DNA from: Candidatus Colwellia aromaticivorans
Lineage (GTDB): Bacteria; Pseudomonadota; Gammaproteobacteria; Enterobacterales; Alteromonadaceae
Length of the DNA stretch: 64,000 nucleotides
Assembly: GCF_003333305.1 (NCBI RefSeq)
Contig: NZ_QOLD01000073.1
Span: 1 to 64,000, forward strand
Direction of reading: 5' to 3'
The notes below the pieces were generated by a model, which did not search any database, was not told where the DNA came from, and was given only the letters and a program-made list of their open reading frames with translations. Positions 29,699-38,048 of the stretch are shown here, one piece after another. Made by a program: the position numbers and the translations under genes. Each line of letters starts with the position of its first letter. Within the stretch, counting starts at the first letter, position 1.

Positions 29699-30592
29699 AT
29701 GATTAAATTAATTACTCAAACATGGATGTTACTGATGAAATTATTGATTACTACTTTGCTGATACTATTTGCAGTTAACGCTCAAAGCAAGCCTCTACCA
29801 AAGCCAGCCATTCAACAGGCAACAGTCTATAAAACCGTTACTGATATTAACCAATATTGGCTGTCTGAAAAATTAGATGGTATGCGTGGCTATTGGAATG
29901 GTACACATTTGTTAACTCGCCAAGGTAACCTTATACATAGCCCTAAATGGTTTACCAAAAACTGGCCTGACAAGGCAATGGATGGCGAATTATGGGTTAA
30001 GAGAGATTATTTTCAACAAACTCTCTCTTGTATCAGAAAAAAGATTATTGATGAGACTTGCTGGAAATTTGTCCGCTTTATGATATTTGACCTTCCTGAA
30101 AATAAAGAAACCTTTACCAAACGAATAATAGCCATGCAGCAATTAACAAAGAAAGCAAACTCGCTATACTTATCAATAATCGAACAATTTAAACTCACTA
30201 CGGTTGAACAACTACATGAAAGACTTAATAAAATAGTCAAAAATAACGGAGAAGGGTTAATGTTACACCTTGGCATTGCTTATTATCATGTCGGTAGAAC
30301 TGCGAGTATAATGAAGCTAAAAAAACACCATGATGCAGAAGCAGTAGTGATGGCACACATTGAAGGCAAAGGTAAATATCAAGGTCTATTAGGCGCTATA
30401 CAAGTAAAAACAAGTGAAGGTGTCATTTTCAAAATAGGCTCAGGTTTTACTGATCAAGATAGACATAAGCCACCAGAAATTGGCAGCTTAATCACTTTTA
30501 AATACAACGGTAAAACCCAAGCAGGTATACCAAGGTTTGCCCGTTATTATCGGATTAGAGAAAAAAGAACTAGTCTTTTGGCTGATAAGTAA
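29699..30592 (+). CDS. Secreted ATP-dependent DNA ligase (LigE type)
   Basis: A 297-residue minimal DNA ligase. Motif I is SEKLDGMRG with nucleotidyl lysine Lys58; MDGELWV (motif III) and EGLMLH (motif IV) follow, then KLKKHHDAEAVV (motif V). An OB-fold ends in the lysine/arginine-rich RYYRIREKR. A hydrophobic N-terminal segment ending VNAQS is a signal peptide, so a periplasmic site of action is expected. Such ligases have been linked to DNA uptake or extracellular DNA. The start may instead be a Met at codon 9 or 13. Its 3' end overlaps the convergent methyltransferase gene by 23 bases. Confidence 0.9.
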   Translation: MIKLITQTWMLLMKLLITTLLILFAVNAQSKPLPKPAIQQATVYKTVTDINQYWLSEKLDGMRGYWNGTHLLTRQGNLIHSPKWFTKNWPDKAMDGELWVKRDYFQQTLSCIRKKIIDETCWKFVRFMIFDLPENKETFTKRIIAMQQLTKKANSLYLSIIEQFKLTTVEQLHERLNKIVKNNGEGLMLHLGIAYYHVGRTASIMKLKKHHDAEAVVMAHIEGKGKYQGLLGAIQVKTSEGVIFKIGSGFTDQDRHKPPEIGSLITFKYNGKTQAGIPRFARYYRIREKRTSLLADK

Positions 30593-31472
30593 AAATCAGT
30601 ACTTTTAAGCCTTTACCCTTATATGCTTCTTTAAACACTTCAGGGTTAGCCAGCCGTTGCTCAAAAGCGCAGTCTGGGCACTCTCGCGCTACTTCTTCTA
30701 TTAAAAATTGTTCATCAAGATCAGGTGAATTTAAACATAACATCAACTTAGCACCCGTATTCATCCATTGAGGAATTCGACGGATAATTTTAGCGTAATC
30801 ACGTTCAATATTTACACTGCCTTTTTGAAAAGAAGGCGGATCACAAATGAGTAAATCATAGGGTCCGTATTTTTTTATACGGCTGTTAGATTTGAAGATA
30901 TCTAGCCCTTCAAAAATAATTTTCTTACCGTCCTTTTTTGCTAGCTGATTTAATTGATGATTTTCTCGTCCCTTACTTAAAGACGCTTTACTTAAATCTA
31001 TATTAACAACTTTACTCGCGCCACCCGCAGTAGCAGCAACAGAAAAGGCACAAGTATAAGCAAATAAGTTAAGTATATTCTTATTTTGAGCATGTTCTTT
31101 TACCCAAGTTCGGCCAACACTCATATCTAAAAATAAGCCACAGTTTTGTGCTTTGCCAAATTCAATATGATAGGACAAATCATTTTCAGTCACGACTGTC
31201 TTATCGATAGACTCACCTAGCAATACTTGTGTGGGAGAAAATTTTTCATATCTACGCTGCACTTGCACACTCTGGCATTCGCTAAGTAAACTTTGTAATG
31301 CTTTTGCTTGTGTTAGTAACCAAGCTTCATCTACTACTTGATAAAGCGTAATTAAAATAACAGGGGATAGCCAATCAACATTTACATGAGACAAGTTTTC
31401 ATAGCCATGGCCACGTCCATGAAAAAGGCGTTGGCAATCAGTAAAGTTAGTAGCAGCAATGTGTTCAATCAT
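30570..31472 (-). CDS. Class I SAM-dependent methyltransferase, RlmI/RlmK-like
   Basis: 300 residues resembling the catalytic domain of 23S rRNA m5C/m7G methyltransferases such as RlmI and RlmK. Visible are NLFAYTCAFSVAATAGGA (SAM loop), VVNIDLSKASL (acidic residue contacting ribose) and LLICDPPSFQKG, the catalytic DPPSF motif. The N-terminal PUA domain of RlmI is absent, so the substrate is uncertain. The lack of PUA and different N-terminus argue against a simple RlmI name. Confidence 0.85.
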   Translation of the reverse strand: MIEHIAATNFTDCQRLFHGRGHGYENLSHVNVDWLSPVILITLYQVVDEAWLLTQAKALQSLLSECQSVQVQRRYEKFSPTQVLLGESIDKTVVTENDLSYHIEFGKAQNCGLFLDMSVGRTWVKEHAQNKNILNLFAYTCAFSVAATAGGASKVVNIDLSKASLSKGRENHQLNQLAKKDGKKIIFEGLDIFKSNSRIKKYGPYDLLICDPPSFQKGSVNIERDYAKIIRRIPQWMNTGAKLMLCLNSPDLDEQFLIEEVARECPDCAFEQRLANPEVFKEAYKGKGLKVLIFTYQPKD

Positions 31473-31512
31473 AGGGGAAGTATCAGTAATGAGTAATGAA
31501 TAATGAATAAAA

Positions 31513-31546
31513 GAAAGCCGGTCAATAATAACATTGACCGGCTTGT
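31513..31546 (-). terminator. Terminator of the NSS transporter gene
   Basis: Perfect 12-base arms AAGCCGGTCAAT (31515-31526) and ATTGACCGGCTT (31533-31544) with a six-base loop. On the minus strand a T-rich stretch follows. Confidence 0.8.
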
Positions 31547-31581
31547 AGACTCAAAATAATTTATTAGTGGTTTTTTCTAGA

Positions 31582-33006
31582 TTAGAAACCAAACAAACTA
31601 ACAGCAAAGAACTTTTGCGCAACCGTATTAACAAAAATAACTAACACGATAGCGGGTATAAAAGTACCTAACGAGAAATTAATATACTTCTCAACCCAAG
31701 AGCCAATATAGCCATCGTTACCAACACTTAATTGCTCAGATAAATTATTTTTCTTCCATCGATAACTAACAAACACACAAAGTAAGAAACCATTCAGCGG
31801 TAAAATAGTGTCGTAGAAAACATCTACAATGACATCAAAAAATGATTTTGTGCCACCAGCATACGAGGTAAATTCAGTAAAAAAGGTAATCATACCAAAC
31901 GAGACAGTAGCAAACACAGTCAAAATACCGGCGGTCATTAGCAGAATTGATAACGCTTTTTTACGGCTATGCTTTTTCTCAGTCACTAAGTAAGAAACGG
32001 GCACTTCAAGAATAGAAACTAACGACGTTATTGCCGCAAAAAATATCAAAATAAAGAAGAAAGCCGCTACTGTGCTAGCCCCAATGTAACCAATAGATAC
32101 TTGTAGCGCTAAAAATATTTTAGGTAAAAACGTAAAAATTAATGACACTGAACTATCACTTAATTCATTTGGATTAACATCAGGATTAAACGAGAAAACG
32201 GCCGGCAAAATCATTAAACCAGCGATAAAAGCGACGCCAGTATCGGTAAGGGCCACTAATTTTGCCGAATTTGGAATATTGGTTTGATTGTTAATGTATG
32301 AGCCATAGGTGATTAAAATCCCCATACCGAGAGACAAGGAAAAGAAAGCTTGTGACAAAGCTCCATTAATAACGCTTGGCGTTATTTTACTGATATCAGG
32401 AATTAAGAAAAACTTCACACCCGCTATAGCATTATCAAGCGTTAGCACAAAAATAACCATAATAATAAGCATGACAAATAATGTCGGCATTAATATTTTT
32501 GCTGCCTTCTCAATGCCATCTTTGACACCCGCGACTAAAATAAAATTTATAATCGCAGCAACAACAGCCATGGCTATAAACAAATAAGGGCTATTAATAA
32601 TCTCTCCAAAACCACCATTACTCGCTAAATAATCTAGATTCCCCGTTAGTGTTAAGACAATGTAACCAAAAATCCATACGGTTATCACCATATAAAATAC
32701 CGCAATCATAAAAGGCGTTAGCACCCCCAAAAAACCTGCAGCTCCCCATAAACCACTCTTCTGACTTAAAGCCTTATAAGCTCCAACGGGTTCTTTTGCT
32801 GTTTTTCTACCTACCGCCATTTCCGCAATCATAACGGGTAAGCAGATTAAAAATACAAATAATGCGTACATAAGTAAAAATGCACCACCACCGTTTTTCG
32901 CTGCATTTACCGGAAAACCAACTAAGTTACCAATACCGACAGCAGAGCCTGCAGCAGCAAGAATAAAACCAATACGTGAGCTGAAATGTTCTCTAGATGC
33001 GCTCAT
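31582..33006 (-). CDS. Sodium-dependent transporter, NSS (SNF) family
   Basis: 474 residues, about 11-12 transmembrane helices. The family signature RIGFILAAAGSAVGIGNLVGFP lies at the N-terminus, in the unwound TM1 that binds Na+ and substrate; the later SLSLGMGILITYGSYI corresponds to TM6. Such proteins import amino acids or related solutes with sodium. The substrate cannot be told. Monocistronic with a strong terminator. Confidence 0.92.
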   Translation of the reverse strand: MSASREHFSSRIGFILAAAGSAVGIGNLVGFPVNAAKNGGGAFLLMYALFVFLICLPVMIAEMAVGRKTAKEPVGAYKALSQKSGLWGAAGFLGVLTPFMIAVFYMVITVWIFGYIVLTLTGNLDYLASNGGFGEIINSPYLFIAMAVVAAIINFILVAGVKDGIEKAAKILMPTLFVMLIIMVIFVLTLDNAIAGVKFFLIPDISKITPSVINGALSQAFFSLSLGMGILITYGSYINNQTNIPNSAKLVALTDTGVAFIAGLMILPAVFSFNPDVNPNELSDSSVSLIFTFLPKIFLALQVSIGYIGASTVAAFFFILIFFAAITSLVSILEVPVSYLVTEKKHSRKKALSILLMTAGILTVFATVSFGMITFFTEFTSYAGGTKSFFDVIVDVFYDTILPLNGFLLCVFVSYRWKKNNLSEQLSVGNDGYIGSWVEKYINFSLGTFIPAIVLVIFVNTVAQKFFAVSLFGF

Positions 33007-33151
33007 AAACGTCCTTCACTTTTATTTATTATAATTTTTATAGGTGGTTGATGCTAGCAAGCTTTACTAGCATTGTCTTCTTTGGGCAAAGCATAAATTT
33101 ACGTAAAGTGTATAATAATTTGTCCACTTTTTGTTTTATGTCAAACGAAAC

Positions 33152-33997
33152 TTACCTAGAAAATAATTTAGGATTCATTACCGTTAAAATCCCTACGGCA
33201 TCCTCTGCTGCAATTTCAGCAACTTGATGTATGTCGTCTTTACTCAATCCTAAGCTTTTGCAGAGTGATTGATCAATCACAACATCATAGTCAAATTCAT
33301 CACCATGGCTATCAAGTAATGCTAATCTTGAAGCTAAGTTTAAGACTTTAACATCTTTATTTATTTGATTACTTTGTGCTTGATTGAAATGACGAATAGG
33401 AATAATTATTTTTTCTGGTAGTTGCCAAATTTTAAGTAATTCAGCAGAAATATCCGTATAGGTAAAACCTAATGCTAATTGTTGCAGATCCCAAGGTAAA
33501 TTATCCCGATTATATTGTTCACAGCGTTGGGCAATTTCAGGGCTAATTTTAGCCACTAATAACTCGCCAAAATTCTGCAATAAACCAGCAACGAAAAGGC
33601 GTTCGATATCTTTTATACCTGCTTTTATAGCTAAGTTTTTAGTGACTAAGCCACAATAAATACTCATTCGCCAAAAACGTTTAAGATCAATCGCTTGGTT
33701 AGCAAAATGCTTAAATGCCGAAGCGGCAACATCCACCAGCATCATATTATAAATAGCTTGTGTACCGATAACAGTAATAGCCCGAGAAATAGTACTAATT
33801 TCACCGGGAAAGCGATAAATGGCACTATTCGCTATTTGTAATAATCGTGAAGTCATGGAAGGATCTACACTGATCACATCAGCAAAATCACTAATCGCTG
33901 AATTTTCATCTTCCATCAAAGCTTTTATTTTAAAACAAGCATCTGGCAAAGCAAAAGAGCCGTTAGCTTGTAAGGCGTATTCACGCGAATTCATCAT
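33152..33997 (-). CDS. HDOD-domain signalling protein
   Basis: About 281 residues, essentially a single HDOD domain (PSMTSRLLQIANSAIYRFPGEISTISRAITVIG is typical). These are HD-related domains without catalytic metal ligands, thought to act in protein interaction within c-di-GMP or stress signalling. An open frame extends 11 codons to a GTG at 34030, but the ATG at 33997 is preceded by GGGATAGAAA and is preferred. Confidence 0.85.
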   Translation of the reverse strand: MMNSREYALQANGSFALPDACFKIKALMEDENSAISDFADVISVDPSMTSRLLQIANSAIYRFPGEISTISRAITVIGTQAIYNMMLVDVAASAFKHFANQAIDLKRFWRMSIYCGLVTKNLAIKAGIKDIERLFVAGLLQNFGELLVAKISPEIAQRCEQYNRDNLPWDLQQLALGFTYTDISAELLKIWQLPEKIIIPIRHFNQAQSNQINKDVKVLNLASRLALLDSHGDEFDYDVVIDQSLCKSLGLSKDDIHQVAEIAAEDAVGILTVMNPKLFSR

Positions 33998-34255
33998 ATT
34001 TTCTATCCCATTTACTAGTGAGTAAAACACTGTTCAATATATTACTTATACCCATGATACTTATTTCTATCGAAAAATTAGAAAGATATACCGAAATCAT
34101 CTTTTATATGTTCAGTCATCATAGTCAGCTGCAACTATGTTACATTCGACTACTTCCTTTATTTTGATCACTTCGACTTTAAATAACTTAAACACATCTG
34201 AGGTTGTTCTGTCTAACGTTACTTGAATATAGGCCGTCATTGAATAATTTAACTT

Positions 34256-34417
34256 ATACCAGTTTCATTAATTAGGTGATCTATTTTATACGTAGGGAAA
34301 ACGGTCAAATACAAGGCGTTTATTTCAATAACTAGTTGTTCTAGCTATTAAATAAATAACGAAGTAGTTGGTCGTTTTAACAAGTAGAAATGATCACATA
34401 GTTAGTGAGATTGGTAT
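34256..34417. mobile_element. M1-family MITE-like element, copy B
   Basis: 162 bases, the inverted near-identical partner of 29486-29647 (one difference). The two copies enclose 4,608 bases carrying the ligase, methyltransferase, transporter and HDOD genes. The near identity means recent transposition or ongoing gene conversion. Confidence 0.85.
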
Positions 34418-34471
34418 TACTAACATCCATAAAGGCATTCACTTTAGCAACTAAGCTTTTGAGTTGCCTCT

Positions 34472-35653
34472 TTAATAAAAAGCTTGTATTCCCGTAATTG
34501 CTTTACCTAAAATCAAGGCATGAATATCATGAGTCCCTTCATACGTATTCACCGCTTCTAAATTCATTACATGGCGAATAATACCGAATTCATCACTGAT
34601 ACCGTTTCCACCATGCATATCTCTGGCAATACGTGCTATATCTAATGATTTACCACAATTATTACGTTTCATCATAGAGATAAGTTCAATAGGACATTGA
34701 CCATTATCCATTAATCGGCCCATTTGCAAACAGCCTTGTAAACCCAAAGCTATGTCGGTTTCCATATCCGCCAATTTTTTTTGTATTAGCTGGTTAGCGG
34801 CTAACGGCCGATTGAATTGTTTTCTCTCTAACGTATAATTACGCGCACCTTCAAAGCAGAACTCTGCCGCGCCTAAACTTCCCCAAGCAATACCGTAACG
34901 CGCTTTATTAAGACAGCTAAAAGGCCCTGCTAAACCTTTTACTTCTGGGAACATGTTTTCTTCTGGCACAAAAACATTATCCATCACTATCTCGCCTGTA
35001 ATAGAAGCACGCAGCGAAAATTTACCTTCAATTTTAGGTGTTGTTAAACCCACCATGCCTTTTTCAAGAATGAAACCACGTATCACATCGTCTAATTTAG
35101 CCCAAACAATAAAAATGTCAGCAACGGGTGAGTTGGTTATCCACATTTTATTACCCAACAATGTGTAACCACCATCAACTTTGCTGGCTCTAGTGTTCAT
35201 TGATGCGGGATCACTACCAGAATCAGGCTCAGTTAAGCCAAAACAACCGATCCACTCGCCACTAGCAAGTTTAGTTAAGTATTTATTTTTTTGATCTTCA
35301 CTGCCAAAGGTATGTATTGGGTGCATAACCAATGATGATTGCACACTCATAGCGCTACGATAACCACTGTCAACACGCTCAACTTCACGTGCTATCAAAC
35401 CATAACTAACATAGTTCACGTCACTACCACCATATTGGGAAGGTAAAGTAGCTCCGAGTAAACCAAGCTCACCAAGCTCTTTCATGATTTCAATATCAAA
35501 AACTTCATCTCGATTAGCTTTTAACACTCTAGGTAGTAATTTACTCTGGGAATAATCATGAGCCGTGTCTCTAATCATTCGCTCTTCTTCAGTTAATTGA
35601 TTATTTAGAAACATTGGATCTTGCCAATCATATGAATTTAATGTTTTTTTCAT
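34472..35653 (-). CDS. Glutaryl-CoA dehydrogenase
   Basis: A 393-residue FAD-dependent acyl-CoA dehydrogenase. The C-terminal [24 protein letters not shown] is the glutaryl-CoA dehydrogenase signature and contains the catalytic glutamate. [14 protein letters not shown] and [17 protein letters not shown] form the FAD/substrate region. It oxidises and decarboxylates glutaryl-CoA to crotonyl-CoA in lysine/tryptophan breakdown. No other genes of that pathway are beside it. Confidence 0.93.
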   Translation of the reverse strand: MKKTLNSYDWQDPMFLNNQLTEEERMIRDTAHDYSQSKLLPRVLKANRDEVFDIEIMKELGELGLLGATLPSQYGGSDVNYVSYGLIAREVERVDSGYRSAMSVQSSLVMHPIHTFGSEDQKNKYLTKLASGEWIGCFGLTEPDSGSDPASMNTRASKVDGGYTLLGNKMWITNSPVADIFIVWAKLDDVIRGFILEKGMVGLTTPKIEGKFSLRASITGEIVMDNVFVPEENMFPEVKGLAGPFSCLNKARYGIAWGSLGAAEFCFEGARNYTLERKQFNRPLAANQLIQKKLADMETDIALGLQGCLQMGRLMDNGQCPIELISMMKRNNCGKSLDIARIARDMHGGNGISDEFGIIRHVMNLEAVNTYEGTHDIHALILGKAITGIQAFY

Positions 35654-35731
35654 TGATTATTCCTGTAAACATTTATTTAGTCCTATGAAAGTATGATACA
35701 TCTTATTAAAGAAACTTATAATCTGATTTAG

Positions 35732-35900
35732 GGTATTAATAAATACCTTTTCAAATTGCTGAGATGACACAGGCTTAGAAAAAGATAACCCTGACCAAAG
35801 TCACATCCAACCTTAGTTAGAATCTTTCTTTGTAGCTCTGTTTCTATACCTTCTGCTATAACACTTAAATCCAATTCATGAGCAATGGTAATTATGGGCC
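35732..35900 (-). pseudogene. Relic of an EAL-domain protein C-terminus
   Basis: Minus-strand translation gives ITIAHELDLSVIAEGIETEL, then KVGCDFGQGYLF, the typical last third of an EAL phosphodiesterase domain (AEGVET and GxxQGYLFS). A one-base loss in a T run then shifts the frame before SKPVSSQQFEKVF. There is no upstream part, so this is a decayed fragment of a c-di-GMP phosphodiesterase gene. Confidence 0.75.
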
Positions 35901-35998
35901 TTTATCTTAAATAATTTATAGTTTTTCCTATGCATTAAGCTGTATAATAAATAGACATTACTTTAGCGTAATGGATAAACAACTTTAAAGGAAAAATC

Positions 35999-36202
35999 AT
36001 GAGTAAGCAGAAAAAGCCATTAGCGAAAGCTGTTATGGGTGCAACAGATCTAGGTCGAGGAAAAATTAAAAGTAATTTTTTAGCGGCATTAGTTACATCA
36101 AAGCTGTATAAAATGCAGGTAGTGAAAGCCAAAAAAGGCAAAGGTTCGTACCAGCGTAAAGCTAAAAATCTAAGACGAGAGTCTTATTTAATGGCCGCTT
36201 AA
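35999..36202 (+). CDS. arfA: Alternative ribosome-rescue factor ArfA
   Basis: A 67-residue basic protein. The core LGRGKIKSNFLAALVTSKLY followed by KAKKGKGSYQRKAKNLRR matches ArfA, which recruits release factor 2 to ribosomes stalled on mRNAs lacking a stop codon. AAAGGAAAAATC provides a ribosome-binding site. A perfect stem-loop TAAGAC-GAGA-GTCTTA at 36171-36186 lies inside the last codons, as in genes whose message is cut or terminated before the stop so that tmRNA controls ArfA level. That control is inferred by analogy with E. coli arfA. Confidence 0.85.
   Translation: MSKQKKPLAKAVMGATDLGRGKIKSNFLAALVTSKLYKMQVVKAKKGKGSYQRKAKNLRRESYLMAA
36171..36190 (+). promoter_or_regulatory. Intra-ORF hairpin in arfA
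   Basis: A six-base perfect stem (36171-36176 with 36181-36186), GAGA tetraloop, followed by TTTA, lies five codons before the arfA stop. It could be a transcription terminator or RNase III site that yields a non-stop mRNA. Confidence 0.5.
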
Positions 36203-36673
36203 TATATTACTCATAGCAACTATTAAATAAAACTTTCTACTTAATCCCAACTCTCTCTGTTTTAGCAATAACACCGTACTCAGAAGCTTTGAGTAACGCC
36301 CGCACACAAACTTTTTTCTTATTTATGATTATCAATTATAATTTGATAATCATTCAAATTTTAGACTGTTTAAGTACGAGTAATAATACTCTATTATTCT
36401 AATCACTGAGGTACAATGAAGCGGACGTTTAAGAATTACAAATTAAGGACTATTTATGTCTGCCAACTAGCATAAGGCTTCCAGTTTAAAACAATATGGG
36501 ATTGTTAAATTGTTCACACAAATAAATATAATCGTACGAACTAAAACCAAACTTTTGCTCTAATTCTGTTAAGCGGTAATATTCGATTATTACTCTTAAG
36601 GTCTGAAATTAGCGATTAGTTGACCTTATAGCTAACGGTAGCGAAGCACTCTCATACCAGATAAATTCTGACC
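36203..36673. other. Intergenic region with AT-rich palindrome
   Basis: No coding region is supported in these 471 bases. GATTATCAA (36327-36335) faces TTGATAATC (36343-36351); the right half with CATT resembles part of a Fur box but the left half does not fit. The rest shows no clear structure. Confidence 0.45.
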
Positions 36674-36871
36674 TTAAAGCGGCTTGTGTTCGTCTATTGT
36701 GGTCTCTAATGTGTCTCTTTTATCAGAGGATTCTGCTCTCCATCTGTATACACCGTAAAAAGCCACAATAGCTAAGGCTACAGCCCCTACTCCTGATAAG
36801 AAGTTTCCAATAACCGCTAGATCTGCTGCAGTAAGAGCTATTAGATCAGTTACTTTAGAGCTTACTTGCAT
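36674..36871 (-). CDS. Small single-pass membrane protein
   Basis: 65 residues. A hydrophobic helix at about 18-43 (AVIGNFLSGVGAVALAIVAF) is followed by a basic then acidic tail (RWRAESSDKRDTLETTIDEH), predicting one membrane span. AAGGA lies eight bases before the ATG, which supports translation. I do not recognise the family and there is no partner gene. Could be a small regulator or a phage-derived remnant. Confidence 0.5.
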   Translation of the reverse strand: MQVSSKVTDLIALTAADLAVIGNFLSGVGAVALAIVAFYGVYRWRAESSDKRDTLETTIDEHKPL

Positions 36872-37074
36872 ATAGATTATCCTTTAATATAAGAGTGTAA
36901 TGGTAACTAAACTTGTAGAGTATTTTTCAAACTAGGGTTTACGCACTACGAGCATCTAATGTAGCTTTCAAAGCGACCATCACAGCCATCAATGACTAAA
37001 CTCCAGACATACAAAAGACCCGAAATATACAAGTCGGTGGGCCTGGGGTATTTGATTGATTTGTAACATGAAAA

Positions 37075-37151
37075 TGGTGGGCCTTCGCAGACTTGAACTG
37101 CGGACCTGCCGATTATGAGTCGGATGCTCTAACCAACTGAGCTAAAGGCCC
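37075..37151 (-). tRNA. tRNA with CAU anticodon, probably tRNA-Ile2
   Basis: A 77-base cloverleaf including encoded CCA. Acceptor stem GGGCCTT/AAGGCCC, D arm GCTC...GAGC, anticodon loop CTCATAA, T arm CGCAG-TTCAAGT-CTGCG. CAU anticodons serve elongator Met, initiator Met and Ile2 (with lysidine at C34). The CGACTCATAATCG stem and TTCAAGT T-loop resemble E. coli Ile2 rather than Met. The outermost anticodon-stem pair (27:43) is a T-C mismatch. Identity is an inference; the tRNA call is firm. Confidence 0.9.
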
Positions 37152-37327
37152 ATTTTCATTTATTTGGACAGTTTTATAAAAAGGTTTATTTATTTAATTA
37201 CATATACCACTTTAATAAAGCGCGTGCAGTATAAGCATTTTTTATTTTATTGTCACCTACTGAGCAAAAATATTTTGTCTTTATTTACTGATAGCTTATT
37301 TGTTGAGCAGCTGAAGTAAAAAATGAA

Positions 37328-37957
37328 TTAAAAAGAAAAAGTAATACCTGCATTTACTTCACTTTGTACCCATAAGTCACTTGATATCGATATTGCACAA
37401 TTATTTTCATTACAGAATATCTGGCTATCTGAGTTAAAGAAGGTTGCGTATACTCGCCCGCCAAATCGTAAACTAACATTCTCAGATACCGGTATTTTAG
37501 TAGATAATCCTATATTCAGCGAAAAACGAGTTTCATTACTTAATTGATTATCATTAGGTGAAAAGTGAGTTAAACCTAATCCTCCGGATACAAAAAAAGG
37601 TACTGCGCCATCAGAAATAGGTACATTACCGCCAATATGTGCATAAGTAATCGCCAAGTCATTATTACTTGCTAGTGGATTTATCGTTTGAGAAAACCGA
37701 CTAGTATAATGACTAACAAGCAGTTCACCTTGACGCTTTTTGTCATAATCCCAAGCAAGTAAAAAACCATAGCTTGTGTCTTCATTTAGCTTTATTTTGG
37801 TGGTAGTTTCAGCTTCATTATTAGTCGCATCAAAATCGCCACCAAAACGATAACCAACGAATGGCGTTATTTCAACGTTACTACTTTCATCAGCAGTAGC
37901 TGCTATTGAAATAAAGAGTAAACATAAAAGACTAAATATTTGCAGTTGAATTGACAT
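37328..37957 (-). CDS. Outer-membrane beta-barrel protein
   Basis: 209 residues with a signal peptide (cleavage near ATA-DESS, residue 22). The mature chain alternates hydrophobic and polar residues (VEITPFVGYRFGGDFD) and ends in an aromatic residue (VNAGITFSF), both typical of small eight-stranded barrels related to OmpA/OmpW. Two Cys (IFCNENNCAI) may form a loop disulfide. Ligand or role unknown. Transcribed alone. Confidence 0.82.
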   Translation of the reverse strand: MSIQLQIFSLLCLLFISIAATADESSNVEITPFVGYRFGGDFDATNNEAETTTKIKLNEDTSYGFLLAWDYDKKRQGELLVSHYTSRFSQTINPLASNNDLAITYAHIGGNVPISDGAVPFFVSGGLGLTHFSPNDNQLSNETRFSLNIGLSTKIPVSENVSLRFGGRVYATFFNSDSQIFCNENNCAISISSDLWVQSEVNAGITFSF

Positions 37958-37988
37958 TCTATTCCCTTCTTTTTCACATAAAGCAATT

Positions 37989-38029
37989 AAAAAAAAGAGT
38001 AAGCTAGAAAACTAACTTACTCTTTTTAT
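37989..38029 (-). terminator. Terminator of rpoD
   Basis: AAAAAGAGTAAG pairs with CTTACTCTTTTT around a small inner stem TAG/CTA, about 20 bases after the rpoD stop. The flanking A and T tracts would work on both strands. Confidence 0.85.
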
Positions 38030-38048
38030 ATATCTCGTAAAAACTTAT

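Noticed and set aside
34047-34070. M2 fragment TATACCCATGATACTT
   Set aside because: Only about 16 bases match and no partner end is visible, so it is not listed as an element.
29486-34417. Composite transposon bounded by the inverted M1 pair
   Set aside because: No transposase lies inside and the enclosed genes are ordinary and unrelated; two independent insertions explain it better.
36327-36360. Second Fur box
   Set aside because: Only the GATAATCATT half matches the consensus; the other half does not, and no target gene follows.
37035-37085. GTGGGCCT direct repeat at the tRNA 3' end as an attachment site
   Set aside because: Only 8-9 bases, 40 bp apart, with no integrase or foreign genes between.
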